Shown: positions 46,991 to 56,995, counted from the first letter of the stretch. The stretch: 64,000 nucleotides of DNA from Azospirillum thermophilum (GCF_003130795.1 NZ_CP029357.1:372001-436000), one strand, 5' to 3'. Made by a program: numbers and translations. Notes: generated by a model from the letters alone, not told the origin.

Positions 46991-48007
46991 ATGCGCTCTG
47001 GTGCCGCCGTCGAACTGATCGCGCTGAGCAAGGTGTACGGCCGGTCGGTGGCCGTCGACCGGATCAACCTGAAGATCCCCGCCGGGTCCTATTGCTGCTT
47101 CCTGGGGCCGAGCGGCTGCGGCAAGACCTCCACCCTGCGCATGATCGCCGGTCATGAGGAGATCAGTTCCGGCGACCTGCTGATCGGCGACGGCGTCGTC
47201 AACGACGTGCCCCCGGCGCGGCGCGGCACGGCGATGATGTTCCAGAACTACGCGCTGTTCCCGCATCTGGACTGCGTCGACAACGTCGCCTTCAGCCTGA
47301 AGATGCGCGGCGTGCCCAGGGCCGAGCGGCGGGAGCGGGCGCGCGCCATGCTGGACACGGTGCATATGGGTGCCTATGCCGGCCGCCTGCCCTCCCAGCT
47401 CTCCGGCGGGCAGCAGCAGCGGGTGGCGCTGGCCAGGGCTCTGATCACCGAGCCGGGCGTTCTGCTGCTGGACGAGCCGCTGTCGGCCCTCGATCCCTTC
47501 CTGCGCGACCGCATGCGGGAGGAGCTGAAGCGCCTGCAGACCGACCTCGGCATCACCTTCATCCATGTCACCCACAGCCAGAGCGAGGCGATGGCGCTGG
47601 CCGATCTGGTCGTGGTGATGAACGACGGCCGGATCGAGCAGGCGGCCTCGCCGCGCGAACTGTTCAACGCGCCGCGCACCGCCTTCGTCGCCCGCTTCAT
47701 CGGCGGGCACAATGTGCTGACGCACGAGCGGCTCGGCCCGGTGGCGCTGCGCACCGACCGCATCGTGTTGTCGCAGGCCGCCGGCGGCGCGCCGGACGAC
47801 GCGCGGCAGGATGCCATGCACGTCGAGGGCACCGTGAACGCCTTCGAGTATCACGGCTCCTCGGTCCAGCTCAGCCTCGCCGTTCCCGGTGCCGACGAGT
47901 TCACCGTGGTGATGGACGAGGCCCGCTTCTTCGCCGACCCGCTGAGCGTCGGCGCCCGTGTGCGGGCGAGCTGGCGCGACGGCGACCTCCACCGGCTGCA
48001 GGCCTGA
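46991..48007 (+). CDS. ABC transporter ATP-binding protein, PotA type
   Basis: This 338-residue ATPase has Walker A GPSGCGKTSTLRMIAG near residue 40, MMFQNYALFPHLDCVDNVAFSL, signature LSGGQQQRVALARAL, Walker B LLLDEPLSALD and the switch region FIHVTHSQSEAMALADLVVVM. A C-terminal TOBE regulatory domain occupies about residues 250-338. This is the polyamine/opine/iron subfamily (PotA-like). It starts the importer operon and is followed by a binding protein, two permeases and a racemase. Substrate is suggested by the racemase rather than by this subunit. Confidence 0.92.
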   Translation: MRSGAAVELIALSKVYGRSVAVDRINLKIPAGSYCCFLGPSGCGKTSTLRMIAGHEEISSGDLLIGDGVVNDVPPARRGTAMMFQNYALFPHLDCVDNVAFSLKMRGVPRAERRERARAMLDTVHMGAYAGRLPSQLSGGQQQRVALARALITEPGVLLLDEPLSALDPFLRDRMREELKRLQTDLGITFIHVTHSQSEAMALADLVVVMNDGRIEQAASPRELFNAPRTAFVARFIGGHNVLTHERLGPVALRTDRIVLSQAAGGAPDDARQDAMHVEGTVNAFEYHGSSVQLSLAVPGADEFTVVMDEARFFADPLSVGARVRASWRDGDLHRLQA

Positions 48008-48069
48008 CGCCGCCGGCCTTTCCTCCCCTCCTCCCTCCCCCTCCTGCCGATCCAGATGGAGTGACGTTC

Positions 48070-49368
48070 ATGACGAAGAGCATTGCCGGAAAGCCCATCG
48101 CAGTCTCGCGCCGCCAGATCCTGAAGGGGGCCGCCGCCGCCGTGGGTGCGGCCGCCGGCTCCGGGGCCATCACCGGCTTTCCGACCATCTGGGCGCAGAA
48201 CATCAAGACCGTCACCCTGCGCCAGTTCGGCACCGGCGTGTCGAACCTGAACGCCTTCGCCGACAAGGTGAAGGAGGATCTGGGCTTCACGCTGCAGATG
48301 ACGGCGCTCGATTCCGACGCCGTCGCCCAGCGCGCCGTCACGCAGCCGAAGTCCTACGACATCGCCGACATCGAATACTGGATCTGCAAGAAGATCTTTC
48401 CGGCCGGCGTGCTGCAGCCGATGGACGTGTCGAGGATCAGGTATTTCGACAAGATCGTCCCGATCTTCGTCACCGGAAAGCTGAACCCCGCCAGCGCCAT
48501 CGCCCAGGGCACCGCGCCGCACAGCGTCGGCTTCGTCGAGGGCAAGGATTCCAAGACCTTCGCCAAGCAGCCGACGCAGTGGATGACGCTGATCCCGACC
48601 ATCTACAATGCCGACACGCTGGGCATCCGCCCCGATCTGGTCGGCCGCCCGGTGACGAGCTGGAAGGACCTGCTCGATCCCGCCTTCAAGGGCAAGGCGT
48701 CGATCCTGAACATCCCCTCCATCGGCATCATGGACGCCGCCATGGTCTGCGAGGCGATGGGCGCCGTGACCTATGGCGACAAGGGCAACATGACCAAGGA
48801 GGAGATCGACAAGACGATCAGGATCCTGATCGAGGCCAAGAAGGCCGGCCAGTTCCGCTCCTTCTGGAAGAGCTTCGACGAGAGCGTCAACCTGATGGCC
48901 TCGGGCGAGGTGGTGGTGCAGTCCATGTGGTCGCCGGCGGTCGCCGCGGTGCGCGCCAAGGGCATTCCCTGCGTCTACCAGCCGCTGAAGGAAGGCTACC
49001 GCGCCTGGGGCGGCGGCCTCGGCCTGGCGAAGCACCTGTCGGGCCTGGAGCTGGAGGCCGCCTACGAGTACATCAACTGGTACCTGTCGGGCTGGGCCGG
49101 CGCCTATCTGAACCGGCAGGGCTATTATTCCGCCGTCCTCGACACCGCCAGGCAGCACATGAGCGAGGACGAGTGGGGCTTCTGGATGGAGGGCAAGCCC
49201 GCCCAGAAGGACATCCTCAGCCCGGAGGGCAAGGTCATGGAGAAGGCCGGCGCCGTGCGTGACGGCGGCTCCTTCTACGACCGGATGGGCGCCGTGGCCT
49301 GCTGGAACGCGGTGATGGACGAGGACCGCTACATGGTCCGCAAGTGGAACGAGTTCATCGCCGCCTGA
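48070..49368 (+). CDS. Extracellular solute-binding protein with Tat signal
   Basis: This 432-residue binding protein has a twin-arginine signal (SRRQILKGAAAAVGAAAGSGAI) and a PotD/spermidine-putrescine-like fold. Segments such as VTLRQFGTGVSNL, YDIADIEYWICKKIF, LIPTIYNADTLGIRPDLVG, SWKDLLDPAFKGKASILNIPSIGIMDAAM and GEVVVQSMWSPAVAAVRAKG are typical of this class. The ATG has GGAGTGACG upstream; a GTG nine bases earlier is possible. It delivers the ligand to the two permeases encoded next. Confidence 0.92.
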   Translation: MTKSIAGKPIAVSRRQILKGAAAAVGAAAGSGAITGFPTIWAQNIKTVTLRQFGTGVSNLNAFADKVKEDLGFTLQMTALDSDAVAQRAVTQPKSYDIADIEYWICKKIFPAGVLQPMDVSRIRYFDKIVPIFVTGKLNPASAIAQGTAPHSVGFVEGKDSKTFAKQPTQWMTLIPTIYNADTLGIRPDLVGRPVTSWKDLLDPAFKGKASILNIPSIGIMDAAMVCEAMGAVTYGDKGNMTKEEIDKTIRILIEAKKAGQFRSFWKSFDESVNLMASGEVVVQSMWSPAVAAVRAKGIPCVYQPLKEGYRAWGGGLGLAKHLSGLELEAAYEYINWYLSGWAGAYLNRQGYYSAVLDTARQHMSEDEWGFWMEGKPAQKDILSPEGKVMEKAGAVRDGGSFYDRMGAVACWNAVMDEDRYMVRKWNEFIAA

Positions 49369-49392
49369 CCACCGTATCCGGAGCCGACGACC

Positions 49393-50307
49393 ATGATCGC
49401 AACCGTCCACCCGCCAACCGGCGCCACCGCCGTCGCCCGGCGCGGCCGCCCGTCCCGTCGCCGGCTCCGGATCGCCCCCTATCTGCAGGCCGCACCGCTG
49501 GCGCTGGCGCTGCTCGTCTTCCTGGTGGTGCCCATCGCCACCATCCTGGTGGTCAGCTTCTGGGATTACGACAGCGTGCGCGTCATTCCCGACTTCGTGC
49601 TGACCAACTACGAGGAGCTGCTGGGCTCCGCCGTCACCTGGAAGACCTACCTGAACACCATCCGCTATGCCGCGCTCGCCTGGGCCTTCACGCTGCCGAT
49701 CGGCTTCGCGGTGGCGTATTTCCTGGCCTTCCACGTGCGCACCGTGATGTGGCAGATGGTGCTGTTCCTGATCTGCACCGTGCCGTTCTGGACCTCGAAC
49801 ATCATCCGCATGATCTCGTGGATCCCGTTCCTCGGGCGCAACGGCCTGCTGAACCAGACGCTGATCGGGCTCGGCCTCGTCGACCACCCGCTGGAGTTCC
49901 TGCTGTTCTCCGACTTCTCGGTCGTGCTGGCCTTCGTCCACCTGTACACGCTGTTCATGGTGGTGCCGATCTTCAACGCGATGATGCGCATCGACCGCTC
50001 GCTGATCGAGGCGGCGCGCGACGCCGGGGCGAATGGCCGGCAGATCCTGTGGAACGTCATCCTGCCGCTGACCAAGCCCGGCATCGCCATCGGCTCGATC
50101 TTCGTGGTCACGCTGGTGATGGGCGACTTCATCACCGTCCGGCTGATGAGCGGCGGGCAGAGCGCCTCCATCGGGCTGACGATCGCCAACGAGATCTCGC
50201 TTCTGCAATATCCGGCGGCGGCGGCGAACGCCGTGGTGCTGCTGGCCGTCGTCATGCTGATGGTCGTCGCGATGCTGCGCGTCGTCGACATCCGCAAGGA
50301 GCTCTAG
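49393..50307 (+). CDS. ABC transporter permease, PotB type
   Basis: This 304-residue permease has six helices. The first is APLALALLVFLVVPIATILVVSFW, and the binding-protein-dependent coupling motif IEAARDAGANGRQILWNVILPLTKPGI lies near residue 215. It follows the binding-protein gene by 24 bases and precedes the second permease gene by 3. It is a PotB/type-1 importer subunit. Confidence 0.92.
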   Translation: MIATVHPPTGATAVARRGRPSRRRLRIAPYLQAAPLALALLVFLVVPIATILVVSFWDYDSVRVIPDFVLTNYEELLGSAVTWKTYLNTIRYAALAWAFTLPIGFAVAYFLAFHVRTVMWQMVLFLICTVPFWTSNIIRMISWIPFLGRNGLLNQTLIGLGLVDHPLEFLLFSDFSVVLAFVHLYTLFMVVPIFNAMMRIDRSLIEAARDAGANGRQILWNVILPLTKPGIAIGSIFVVTLVMGDFITVRLMSGGQSASIGLTIANEISLLQYPAAAANAVVLLAVVMLMVVAMLRVVDIRKEL

Positions 50308-50310
50308 CCC

Positions 50311-51150
50311 ATGCGCACCACCGCCCGCCGCGGCCTGTCCTTCTACCTGCTGGCCGCCGTCTTCGCGCTGTTCGTCCTGTTCCTCTACGGCCCGACGGTG
50401 ACCATCGCCGTCCTGTCCTTCCAGGGGCCGGAGGGCGGCCTGACCTTCCCGATGAACGGCGTCTCCACCCACTGGTTCGCCAACCTGTTCGAACGGCAGG
50501 CGGTCGGCGATTTCGGCGGCTCCTTCAGGCGTTCGCTGGCGCTGGGACTGATCGTCATGGTGCTGACGGTGGTGATCTCGGTGTCGGCGGGCTTCGCCTT
50601 CCGCCGCGGCTTCATCGGCAGCACGGCGCTGTTCTACCTGACGGTGTCGAGCCTGGTGATCCCGTCGATCCTGGTCAGCCTGGGCATCGGCCTGCTGTTC
50701 ACCATCGTCGGCATCGAGCCCGCCTGGTACAGTTCGGCGCTGGGCGCGCACCTGACCTGGACCCTGCCCTTCGGGCTGCTGATCGTCTTCGCCATCTTCA
50801 ACCGCTTCGACAAGAGCTTCGAGGAGGCGGCGCGCGACCTCGGGGCCGGCCCGTGGCAGACGGTCCGGCACGTCGTGCTGCCGATCCTGCTGCCCAGCAT
50901 CATCGGCGTCGCGCTGTTCGGCTTCACCCTCAGCTATGACGAGTTCGCGCGCAGCCTGATGACCGCCGGGTCCAACAACACGCTGCCGCTGGAGATCTAC
51001 GGCATGACGACGAACGTCACCACCCCGGTGCTGTACGCCCTGGGCACGCTGACCACCGTCTTCTCCTTCCTGGTGATCGCGGCCGGGGTGGGGTCGGTGC
51101 TGCTGCTGCGCCGCTGGCGGACCCGCGGCGGACGGGGTGCGGCGGCATGA
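50311..51150 (+). CDS. ABC transporter permease, PotC type
   Basis: This 279-residue permease has six helices and the coupling motif FEEAARDLGAGPWQTVRHVVLPILLPSI near residues 170-197. FYLLAAVFALFVLFLYGPTVTIAVLSFQGPEGGLTFP is the PotC-like first helix and loop. Its stop overlaps the racemase ATG as ATGA, tying transport to racemisation. Confidence 0.92.
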   Translation: MRTTARRGLSFYLLAAVFALFVLFLYGPTVTIAVLSFQGPEGGLTFPMNGVSTHWFANLFERQAVGDFGGSFRRSLALGLIVMVLTVVISVSAGFAFRRGFIGSTALFYLTVSSLVIPSILVSLGIGLLFTIVGIEPAWYSSALGAHLTWTLPFGLLIVFAIFNRFDKSFEEAARDLGAGPWQTVRHVVLPILLPSIIGVALFGFTLSYDEFARSLMTAGSNNTLPLEIYGMTTNVTTPVLYALGTLTTVFSFLVIAAGVGSVLLLRRWRTRGGRGAAA

Positions 51151-51881
51151 GGATCCTGGTCGTCAACCCCAACACCACCGCCTCCATGACCGCCCGCATC
51201 GGGGCGGCGGCCCGCGCCGCGGCGGCCCCCGGCACGGAGGTGGAGGCCGTCAATCCGGCCATGGGACCCGCCTCCATCGAGGGCTACTACGACGAGGCCT
51301 TCGCGGTGCCCGGCCTGCTCGAGGAGATCGGTCGGGGCGAGGCCACGGGGGTGGACGGCCATGTCATCGCCTGTTTCGACGATACCGGGCTGGAGGCGGC
51401 GCGGAGCCTGGCGCGGGCGCCCGTCGTCGGAATCGGCGAGGCGGCCTTCCACATGGCGAGCCTGATCGCCGGCCGCTTCACCGTCGTCACCACGCTCGCC
51501 CGCTCGGTCCCGGCGATCGAGCACAACCTGATGAAGTACGGGCTGGCCGCCCGCTGTGCGCGGGTGCGGGCCGCCGAGGTGCCGGTGCTGGCGCTGGAGG
51601 ACGCGGCGAGCGACGCCCGCCGCCGCATCGCCGGCGTCATCGAGCAGGCCAAGGACGAGGACGGCGCCGAGGCCATCGTGCTGGGCTGCGCCGGCATGGC
51701 CGACCTCGCCGCGGCGCTGTCGTCCGCCCATGGGCTGCCGGTGGTGGACGGCGTCGCCTCCGCCGTCAAGCTGGTCGAGGGGCTGGCGGCGCTGGGGCTG
51801 CGCACCTCGAAGACGCTGGGCTACGCGACGCCCCGCCCCAAGCGCTATACCGGCCTTCTGGACCGCTTCGCGCCGCGGTGA
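51147..51881 (+). CDS. Aspartate/glutamate/hydantoin racemase family protein, probable hydantoin or allantoin racemase
   Basis: This 244-residue protein has the HyuE-type layout: RILVVNPNTTASMTARI at the N-terminus, the first catalytic cysteine in GHVIACFDDTGLEAAR near residue 76, and the second in AIVLGCAGMADLAAAL near residue 181. Such enzymes racemise hydantoins or allantoin by a two-cysteine mechanism. It is translationally coupled to the last permease, so the imported compound is probably a hydantoin, allantoin or related ureide. No hydantoinase or allantoinase lies in the window, so the substrate is unconfirmed. Confidence 0.88.
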   Translation: MRILVVNPNTTASMTARIGAAARAAAAPGTEVEAVNPAMGPASIEGYYDEAFAVPGLLEEIGRGEATGVDGHVIACFDDTGLEAARSLARAPVVGIGEAAFHMASLIAGRFTVVTTLARSVPAIEHNLMKYGLAARCARVRAAEVPVLALEDAASDARRRIAGVIEQAKDEDGAEAIVLGCAGMADLAAALSSAHGLPVVDGVASAVKLVEGLAALGLRTSKTLGYATPRPKRYTGLLDRFAPR

Positions 51882-52251
51882 ACGGGGAGGCGGCCGGCAA
51901 CGGCCAGCACATGCACGCTCGGCTGCCTTGCACAGGCGGTCCTTGAGTTCCGCGCCCGCAAGGCGATAGTGAGGGCGGAGCGACGGGCGCGTCCGGAATC
52001 GGACCGAAACCTGGCTGGCCCGCCCCCTTTGCGCCCCTGCGCCGGTGCCGGCGGCGGTGCGGGCGTCCGGCTGCCGCCCTTGGCGTCTCCGCTCATTTGC
52101 GCATTCCACCGCTCATTCTGCTATTCCACCGTTCCGGCGTTGGGTCCGGAAGCGGGCCTTTGTCCTTGCTAGGCTGCCTCCAGTCAATCAACCGCAGCCG
52201 CACCGGGATGGACGAACCATCCGGCGTCACGGGCTCGCAGGAGGCATCGCC
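51882..52251. other. Intergenic region before the serine transporter gene
   Basis: This 370-base stretch holds no recognised gene. It contains a 20-bp imperfect tandem repeat near 52089-52128 and, at its end, GGAGG before the transporter start. The promoter of the serine genes is presumably here. Confidence 0.5.
52089..52128. repeat. Two 20-bp imperfect direct repeats upstream of sdaC
   Basis: CCGCTCATTTGCGCATTCCA is followed at once by CCGCTCATTCTGCTATTCCA, matching at about 16 of 20 positions. The spacing of two helical turns suggests a regulator-binding site for the serine genes. Confidence 0.55.
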
Positions 52252-53525
52252 ATGGTCAGTATCTCAACCGAAACCACAAGGCTGGGCAACCCGACCCTGC
52301 CCTGGTCCAAGCACGACACGATGTGGATGCTCGGGCTGTTCGGCACCGCCATCGGCGCGGGAACCCTGTTCCTGCCGATCAACGCCGGCCTCGGCGGCTT
52401 CTGGCCGCTCGCCACCATGGCGGCCATCGCCTTCCCCATGACCTACCTCGCCCACCGCGGCCTGTGCCGCTTCATCCTCTCCTCCTCCAAGCCCGGCAGC
52501 GACATCACCGAGGTCGTCGAGGAGCATTTCGGCGCCACCGCCGGCAAGCTCATCACCCTGCTCTACTTCTTCACCATCCTGCCCATCCTGCTCATCTACG
52601 GCGTCGGCCTCACCAACACCGTCCAGAGCTTCATGGTCCACCAGCTCGGCATGGTGCCGCCCCGCGCATCCTGCTCTCCCTCGGCCTCATCCTCGGCCTG
52701 ATGGCCGTCATCAAGCTCGGCGAGCAGATGGTCGTGCGCGTCATGAGCTGGCTGGTCTATCCCTTCGTCTTCGTCCTCATCGGCATCGCCCTCTACCTCG
52801 CCCCCGACTGGAACGGCGCCATCCTCAACGAGACCCCCAGCGTCGGCACCTTCAGCCTCACCCTGTGGCTGAGCATCCCCGCCCTGGTCTTCTCCTTCAA
52901 CCACTCCCCCGCCATCTCCCGCTTCGTCGTCGCCCAGCAGCACCAGTACCGCGACGAGGCCGAGGCCAAGTCCGACCAGATCGAGAAGTACGCCGCCGTC
53001 ATGATGGTCCTGGTCGTCATGTTCTTCGTCTTCAGCTGCGTCTTCAGCCTCACCCCCCAGGACCTCGCCAACGCCAAGGCGCAGAACATCTCCATCCTCT
53101 CCTACCTCGGCAACAAGTTCGACAACCCCCTGATGGCCTACCTCACCCCGGCCGTCGCCTTCGTCGCCATCACCAAGTCCTTCTTCGGCCACTATCTCGG
53201 CGCCCGCGAAGGCCTCAACGGCCTGATCTCCCAGCATCTGCGCGGCCAGGGCAAGGCCGTCGACCTCAAGGCGATCAACCGCTTCAGCGCCCTGTTCATG
53301 GTCGCCGCCGTCTGGATCGCCGCCACCCTCAACCCCAGCATCCTCGGCATGATCGAATCCCTGTGCGGCCCGATCATCGCCTCCCTGCTCTTCATCATGC
53401 CGATGTACGCCATCCGCAAGGTCCCCGCGATGCGCAAATATGCCGGCCAGCCGGGCAACGTCGTGGTCCTCTTCATCGGCTCGGTCGCCATCTCCGCCAT
53501 CCTCTACTCCCTGCTCAGCCTCTGA
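52252..53525 (+). pseudogene. sdaC: Serine transporter (HAAAP family), single-base frameshift in a C run
   Basis: Adding one C to the run at 52660-52663 gives one protein of about 424 residues. As written, the frame changes after about 138 residues. It matches the hydroxy/aromatic amino acid permease family: [29 protein letters not shown] near residue 18, then about 11 helices including [23 protein letters not shown] before the break and [38 protein letters not shown] after it. The repaired junction reads [13 protein letters not shown]. The adjacent sdaA implies serine uptake with a proton. Leucine codons here are mostly CTC, unlike the neighbours. GGAGG precedes the ATG. Confidence 0.87.
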
Positions 53526-53597
53526 ACCGCCGGACCGGCCGCCGCCTCTCCCCCACCGGGGAAGGCGGCCCAGGCCGACACAGGAAGGACCTCCGCC

Positions 53598-55010
53598 ATG
53601 ATCAGCATGTTCGACCTCTACAAGATCGGCATCGGCCCCTCCAGCTCCCACACCGTCGGGCCGATGAAGGCCGCCCGGCAGTTCGTCGACGATCTGGCGG
53701 CCTCCGGCCGGCTCGAGCGCACCGGCCGGGTGGCGGTCGACGTCTACGGCTCGCTCGCCCTCACCGGCAAGGGCCACCACACCGACGTGGCGCTGATCCT
53801 CGGGCTGGCCGGCAACCTGCCCGACACGGTGGACATCGACGCCATCCCCGGCTTCCTCCAGCAGGTGCGCGCCAGCCGCCGCCTGCCGCTCGGGCCGCAG
53901 GGCCGGCCGGTCGACTTCCCCGCCACCGCCATCACCTTCCACCGCTCCAACCTGCCCCGCCACGAGAACGGCCTGACCATCCGCGCCTTCGACGGCGAGG
54001 AGGAGCTGCTGGCCAAGACCTACTATTCGATCGGCGGCGGCTTCATCGTCGACGAGGAGACTTTCGGCCGGCCGGCGCCGCAGGCGGCCGAGCTGCCCTA
54101 TCCCTACGCCACGGCGGCCGAGCTGCTGGCCCATTGCCGGGCCACCGGCCTGTCCTTCTCCGGGCTGGTGCTGGAGAACGAGCTGCGGCTGCACGGCCGC
54201 CAGGAGATCCGCGACTATTTCAGCCGCATCTGGCAGACGATGCGCGCCTGCATGGAGCGCGGCATGGCGACCGAGGGCGTGCTGCCCGGGCCGCTGCGGG
54301 TGCCGCGGCGCGCGGCCCTGCTGCGCCGCCAGCTCGCCTCGTCGGAGGCGCTGTCGCGCGACCCGATGAACGTGGTGGACTGGGTGAACATGTTCGCCTT
54401 CGCGGTGAGCGAGGAGAACGCCTCGGGCGGCCGGGTGGTGACGGCGCCGACCAACGGGGCCTGCGGCATCGTGCCGGCGGTGCTGGCCTACTACCACCAC
54501 TTCATCAAGCCGGTGGACGAGGAGGCCTGCATGCGCTTCTTCCTCGCCTCGGCCGCGATCGGGGCGCTGTACAAGACCAACGCCTCGATCTCCGGCGCCG
54601 AGGTCGGCTGCCAGGGCGAGGTCGGGGTCGCCTGCTCGATGGCGGCGGGCGGCCTGGCCGACCTGATGGGCGGCAGCCCCGAGCAGGTCTGCGTCGCCGC
54701 CGAGGTGGCGATGGAGCACAATCTGGGCCTGACCTGCGACCCGGTGGGCGGCCAGGTGCAGATCCCCTGCATCGAGCGCAACGCGATGGGCGCGATGAAG
54801 GCGATCAACGCGACGCGCATGGCGCTGCACCGCACCAGCGAGCCGCTGGTCTCGCTCGACAAGGTGATCGAGACGATGTTCGAGACCGGCAAGGACATGG
54901 ACCCCAAGTACCGCGAAACCTCCTGCGGCGGCCTCGCCGTCAAGGTCCTCCCCAACCCCGCTGCCCAGACCGCCCCGCAGGACACCGACACCGTCGTCTG
55001 GGCCGCGTGA
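53598..55010 (+). CDS. sdaA: L-serine ammonia-lyase, iron-sulfur type
   Basis: This 470-residue single-chain serine dehydratase converts L-serine to pyruvate and ammonia. The N-terminal beta domain begins MFDLYKIGIGPSSSHTVGPMKAA. The alpha domain contains ENASGGRVVTAPTNGACGIVPAVL, with cluster cysteines expected in NGACGI, GAEVGCQGEVGVACSMAAGG and GGQVQIPCIERNAMG. Length is normal for SdaA. AGGAAGGACC precedes the ATG. It follows the transporter gene by 72 bases. A T-tailed terminator comes after it. Confidence 0.95.
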   Translation: MISMFDLYKIGIGPSSSHTVGPMKAARQFVDDLAASGRLERTGRVAVDVYGSLALTGKGHHTDVALILGLAGNLPDTVDIDAIPGFLQQVRASRRLPLGPQGRPVDFPATAITFHRSNLPRHENGLTIRAFDGEEELLAKTYYSIGGGFIVDEETFGRPAPQAAELPYPYATAAELLAHCRATGLSFSGLVLENELRLHGRQEIRDYFSRIWQTMRACMERGMATEGVLPGPLRVPRRAALLRRQLASSEALSRDPMNVVDWVNMFAFAVSEENASGGRVVTAPTNGACGIVPAVLAYYHHFIKPVDEEACMRFFLASAAIGALYKTNASISGAEVGCQGEVGVACSMAAGGLADLMGGSPEQVCVAAEVAMEHNLGLTCDPVGGQVQIPCIERNAMGAMKAINATRMALHRTSEPLVSLDKVIETMFETGKDMDPKYRETSCGGLAVKVLPNPAAQTAPQDTDTVVWAA

Positions 55011-55330
55011 GGGCCGGCCGCGGCGGCGGCCTTCAGGAGCGGTCTTCAGGAAAGGTGGACGAGACAGGCAATCCTGTCCGTCCACCTTTTTTCTTGCCCG
55101 CGCCCGGACAGTTCGTGACCGGACCTTCGGAACATCATTCCGGATTATTTCCATTCGAGAGCAATAAAAAAGAATTTCTCGGGAATCAGGCAAGTCATAT
55201 TCCGTCATAGCGGCCTCGGAATGCTGTATGTCATACCGCCGTATGATCAGTTTTTTTAAGGAATACCCCGTAGGGTCTTCGCAGGGGCCGGAGATATTGC
55301 CCGGCGAATCACTCTGTTCGTGGGACTGCG
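55011..55330. other. Gap with terminator and AT-rich MCP promoter region
   Basis: The first part carries the sdaA terminator. From about 55130 the sequence turns AT-rich up to the chemoreceptor start, including three GTCAT elements and a T7 run, and presumably holds the receptor gene's promoter. No sigma-28-type promoter could be recognised. Confidence 0.5.
55051..55092 (+). terminator. Rho-independent terminator after sdaA
   Basis: GGTGGACG and GACAGG, separated by one bulged A, pair with CCTGTC and CGTCCACC, followed by TTTTTT. It is a strong intrinsic terminator 40 bases after the stop. Confidence 0.9.
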
Positions 55331-56995
55331 ATGAAACTCTCAACCAAGATTCTGCTTCCGGTCTTCGTCCTGTCCGTCGTCTCGGCAGCCATCGGGGGCG
55401 CGTCCGTCTGGGGGCTGAACCGCATGGCCGCCGCCAACCATGCCCTGATCCAGGCCGACCGGACGGTTCTGGCGGCATCGGAGCTGCGGTCCCTCAGCCG
55501 GTCGCTGCAGCGGGACGCGCTCAACCTGATCGCCGAGGACAGCACGACGCAGGCCGCCATCGCCGCGCGGTTCGGCGCGCGCCTCACCGAGATGGCGGAG
55601 AGGAACAGGCAGCTCGACCGGCTCCTCGCCGCGTCGGGCAACCCGGCGGCCGGGCGAATCGGTCCACTGCAGATCACGGTCATGGAAGCCCTGGCGAAGA
55701 CGCGCGACCTTGCGGTGGCGGGACGGCGCGAGGCCGCGGCGGCCCTGTTCCGCGGCGAGCTGCGCGACGGCGAGCGTGCCGCCTCGGCCCTGACCGACCC
55801 GGTGATCGAGACGGGGGTCGAAGAGGTCGCCCGCCTGACCCGCGAGGTGGAGGCAACCGAGGATTTCGTAAGGACCGTGGTGATCGCGGTGGGGCTGGTC
55901 GGCATTCTGGCCGGCGCGCTGCTGTCCTGGCTGATCGCCCGCCGCAGCGTCGTGGAGCCGCTGGCCCGTCTGACGGCGGGCATGGAGCGCCTCGCCCGCA
56001 AGGATTACGGGGTGGACCTGTCGGATGCCGCGCGCGGCGACGAGGTCGGCGCCATGGCCACCGCGGTCGTCACCTTCCGCGACGCACTGCGGACCGCCGA
56101 CCGGCTGGAGGCGGAGCAGGCTGCCGAGCGGGCCGCCAAGGAGCGGCGGGCGGCCGAGATCGAGCGGCTGATCGAACATTTCGAGGCGACGGTGGGGAAC
56201 ATCCTGCACACGCTGTCCTCCGCCGCCACCGAGTTGAACCGGACGGCCAACAGCATGTCGGGCATCGCCGAGCAGACCAACGCCCGCGCCGCCTCCGCGG
56301 CCGGCACGGCGGCCGAGGCCTCCACCAACGTCCAGGCCGTCGCCGCGGCGACGGAGGAGCTGACCGCGTCGATCACCGAGATCAGCGGACAGGTGTCGCG
56401 CTCGACCACCATCGCCGACCAGGCGGTGGGCGAGGCGCAGCAGACCAACACACGGGTCCAGGGGCTCGTCGAGCAGGCCCAGCGGATCGGCGAGATCGTG
56501 CAACTGATCAGCAGCATCGCCAGCCAGACCAACCTGCTGGCGCTGAACGCCACCATCGAGGCGGCGCGGGCCGGCGAAGCGGGCAAGGGCTTCGCCGTCG
56601 TGGCATCGGAGGTGAAGAGCCTCGCCAACCAGACGGCCAAGGCGACCGAGGACATCGGCCAGCAGATCGCCTCGATGCAGGGTGCGACCAACGGCGCCGC
56701 CCAGGCGATCGGCGGCATCACCCGGACCATCGCGACGATCAGCGAGGTCGCGACCTCCATCGCGTCCGCCATCGAGGAGCAGGGGGCGGCGACCGCCGAG
56801 ATCGCCCGCAACGTGCAGGAGGCCTCCCGCGGCACCGCCACCGTCAGCGCCGACATCGGCGGCGTCAGCGAGGCGGCGACCCAGACCGGCACCGCCGCCG
56901 GGCAGGTTCTGGAAGCCTCGGGCGACCTCGCCCGCCAGTCGGAGCTGCTGCGGACGGAGGTGGAGAGCTTCCTGAGCGGCATCCGGGCGGCCTGA
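55331..56995 (+). CDS. Methyl-accepting chemotaxis protein
   Basis: This 554-residue chemoreceptor has an N-terminal helix (about residues 7-27), a periplasmic helical domain of about 150 residues rich in [19 protein letters not shown] coils, a second helix near 180-200, a HAMP domain, and a cytoplasmic signalling domain. The conserved hairpin tip lies in [37 protein letters not shown] near residues 394-430. It senses an unknown ligand and signals to CheA/CheW encoded elsewhere. It is monocistronic; the group II intron lies just downstream on the other strand. Confidence 0.93.
   Translation: MKLSTKILLPVFVLSVVSAAIGGASVWGLNRMAAANHALIQADRTVLAASELRSLSRSLQRDALNLIAEDSTTQAAIAARFGARLTEMAERNRQLDRLLAASGNPAAGRIGPLQITVMEALAKTRDLAVAGRREAAAALFRGELRDGERAASALTDPVIETGVEEVARLTREVEATEDFVRTVVIAVGLVGILAGALLSWLIARRSVVEPLARLTAGMERLARKDYGVDLSDAARGDEVGAMATAVVTFRDALRTADRLEAEQAAERAAKERRAAEIERLIEHFEATVGNILHTLSSAATELNRTANSMSGIAEQTNARAASAAGTAAEASTNVQAVAAATEELTASITEISGQVSRSTTIADQAVGEAQQTNTRVQGLVEQAQRIGEIVQLISSIASQTNLLALNATIEAARAGEAGKGFAVVASEVKSLANQTAKATEDIGQQIASMQGATNGAAQAIGGITRTIATISEVATSIASAIEEQGAATAEIARNVQEASRGTATVSADIGGVSEAATQTGTAAGQVLEASGDLARQSELLRTEVESFLSGIRAA

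Noticed and set aside
55190..55245. A further Pho-box-like repeat before the chemoreceptor gene
   Set aside because: The GTCAT elements there are 10 bp and more apart, not 11, and lack the CTGTC form; the region is simply AT-rich.
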